Position numbers and translations under genes: made by a program
Part shown: piece by piece, positions 63,229 to 64,000 of the stretch
How positions within the stretch are numbered: the first letter of the stretch is position 1
Layout of the letters: every line of letters starts with the position of its first letter
From: JAVBPE01 sp031549865
GTDB taxonomy: Bacteria; Bacillota_I; Bacilli_A; Acholeplasmatales; Anaeroplasmataceae
Assembly (NCBI GenBank): GCA_031549865.1
Contig: JAVBPE010000011.1
Coordinates: forward strand, 18,384-82,383
DNA length: 64,000 bases
Reading direction: 5' to 3'
Notes under the pieces: model-generated
Seen by the model: only the letters and a program-made list of their open reading frames with translations
Database searches by the model: none
What the model was told of the DNA's origin: nothing

Positions 63229-64000
63229 TTATTGCTTATATCCTGTCATCTCTCGAATTAGCCATTCGAAACCAATACTTAATAAAATCATTCCGCCAAC
63301 TACTGCTACACCTGGAATTGCAAGCCCTGCTAATGCAAGCCCTGCAGTGGCTAAGGACATTGTTCCTGCTGCTAATCCATATGCACCTAATCCAATGGCA
63401 GTGTCTATGCCTGTATCTAGCCACATTGCCCCATCTGTAAAATCAAATCCATTTTCCATCAAGTTAAATCCTAAATTGATTACTCCGGTTAATGCTGCTG
63501 TTTTACCAAATGATTTTGCCATCGCTCCCCAAGTAGCTTTTGCATTTCCAGTTAATATTTGTCTAAAGCTACCATTTGTTAAATTCCCTAAATCTTTTAA
63601 AGACGAACCAGTTTTACCTGTCCAACGCCAAGTGTTCCCTAGTATAGGAAAATAGTATCTAGTGTTAGTCGAATATGCAAATTTATTATGAATTTCAGTA
63701 GCGCTTAGGTATTTTGCCCCTGTTAATATATCTGGAATTGCTCCTATTAAATTTTGAATTGCACCTGAAGTACGAATTCCACCACCGCTTGCAGCACTGG
63801 AACTAGATGAATTAGTGCCATCACCAAAATTTCCATTACCACTCAAAGAGAACATCACTGGATTATTCCCACAATACCAAAATAAATTAAGCCCATTAAT
63901 AGAACTAGGATCCAAATAATCCAAACTATCCGCAGTAATAAATCTACCAATAAGGGGATCATAATACCTACTTAAACAATAAAACATTTTTAAATCGACA
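63229..64000 (-). CDS. Rhs/WapA-type polymorphic toxin, C-terminal part
   Basis: Runs in from the right edge; 257 codons seen. The end of the Rhs core is clear: LSRYYDPLIGRFITADSLDY then LNLFWYCGNNPVMFS. A Gly/Ser linker follows, then a variable tip of about 190 residues. The tip ends in a long hydrophobic, Ala/Gly-rich region (GLGAYGLAAGTMSLATAGL onward), suggesting membrane insertion or pore formation; no enzymatic motif is seen. Rhs proteins are large secreted or surface toxins whose core shell encloses the tip. Immunity gene follows at 62768. A full-length gene of several kb probably continues outside the window. Confidence 0.88.
   Translation of the reverse strand, partial: VDLKMFYCLSRYYDPLIGRFITADSLDYLDPSSINGLNLFWYCGNNPVMFSLSGNGNFGDGTNSSSSSAASGGGIRTSGAIQNLIGAIPDILTGAKYLSATEIHNKFAYSTNTRYYFPILGNTWRWTGKTGSSLKDLGNLTNGSFRQILTGNAKATWGAMAKSFGKTAALTGVINLGFNLMENGFDFTDGAMWLDTGIDTAIGLGAYGLAAGTMSLATAGLALAGLAIPGVAVVGGMILLSIGFEWLIREMTGYKQ

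Noticed and set aside
1..64000. tRNA, rRNA, insertion sequences, replication origin
   Set aside because: Scanned intergenic regions for tRNA-like GTTCAA arms, transposase motifs and DnaA-box clusters by eye; none found that I could support.

Overview
The window is strongly A+T-rich and reads as the chromosome of an endospore-forming, low-G+C Bacillota of the Bacilli lineage. Evidence: spoIVA, spoVIF-like, spmA/spmB, cotE, spoVS, gpr and a GerM-like gene; Bacillus-like gene order (pgsA-recA, rny-ymdB-spoVS-miaB-ricA-cotE-mutS-mutL, and polA-mutM-coaE-dnaB-dnaI-thrS); strong Shine-Dalgarno sites; TGA used as a stop (dnaB, comEA, mutL). The short genes, small proteome and A+T bias suggest a gut-type branch near Erysipelotrichales, Turicibacter or the spore-forming relatives of Mollicutes; this placement is inference. 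Almost all genes lie on the minus strand.

Layout. 1-5 kb: GerM-like fragment, CPBP protease, ASCH/ankyrin pair, HU, spoIVA, spoVIF. 5-11.4 kb: gpsA, der, S1-like protein, cmk, rluB, spmB, spmA. 11.5-17.6 kb: secreted C39-like peptidase, DD-carboxypeptidase, aquaporin, glutamate dehydrogenase, CNNM transporter. 17.6-31.4 kb: aroQ-aroK-miaA-mutL-mutS, an unusual 718-residue repeat-bearing membrane protein, cotE, ricA, miaB, spoVS, ymdB, rny. 31.5-40.2 kb: recA, pgsA, gpr, rpsT, holA, comEC, comEA and three unknown membrane proteins. 40.2-55.8 kb: yfcE, a SNF2 helicase, MarR regulator, a tyrosine phosphatase coupled to a T-box-controlled thrS, and the replication/repair operon dnaI-dnaB-coaE-mutM-nitroreductase-polA. 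55.9-58.6 kb: a P-type ATPase behind a clear NiCo (Ni2+/Co2+) riboswitch. 59-64 kb: an Rhs/WapA-type polymorphic toxin locus entering from the right edge, followed by orphan toxin-tip/immunity cassettes in varying states of decay, one with a TNT-type NAD glycohydrolase domain.

Most interesting points: (1) the NiCo riboswitch with a second hairpin that can mask the ATPase ribosome-binding site; (2) coaE fused in frame to a 116-residue uncharacterised domain that keeps its own ribosome-binding site and GTG start, with a stand-alone 116-residue paralogue in the same operon; (3) orphan Rhs cassettes that each carry a promoter of identical architecture but no ribosome-binding site for the toxin, consistent with silent toxin and active immunity; (4) the repeat protein between cotE and mutS. 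No tRNA, rRNA, CRISPR array or insertion sequence was recognised.
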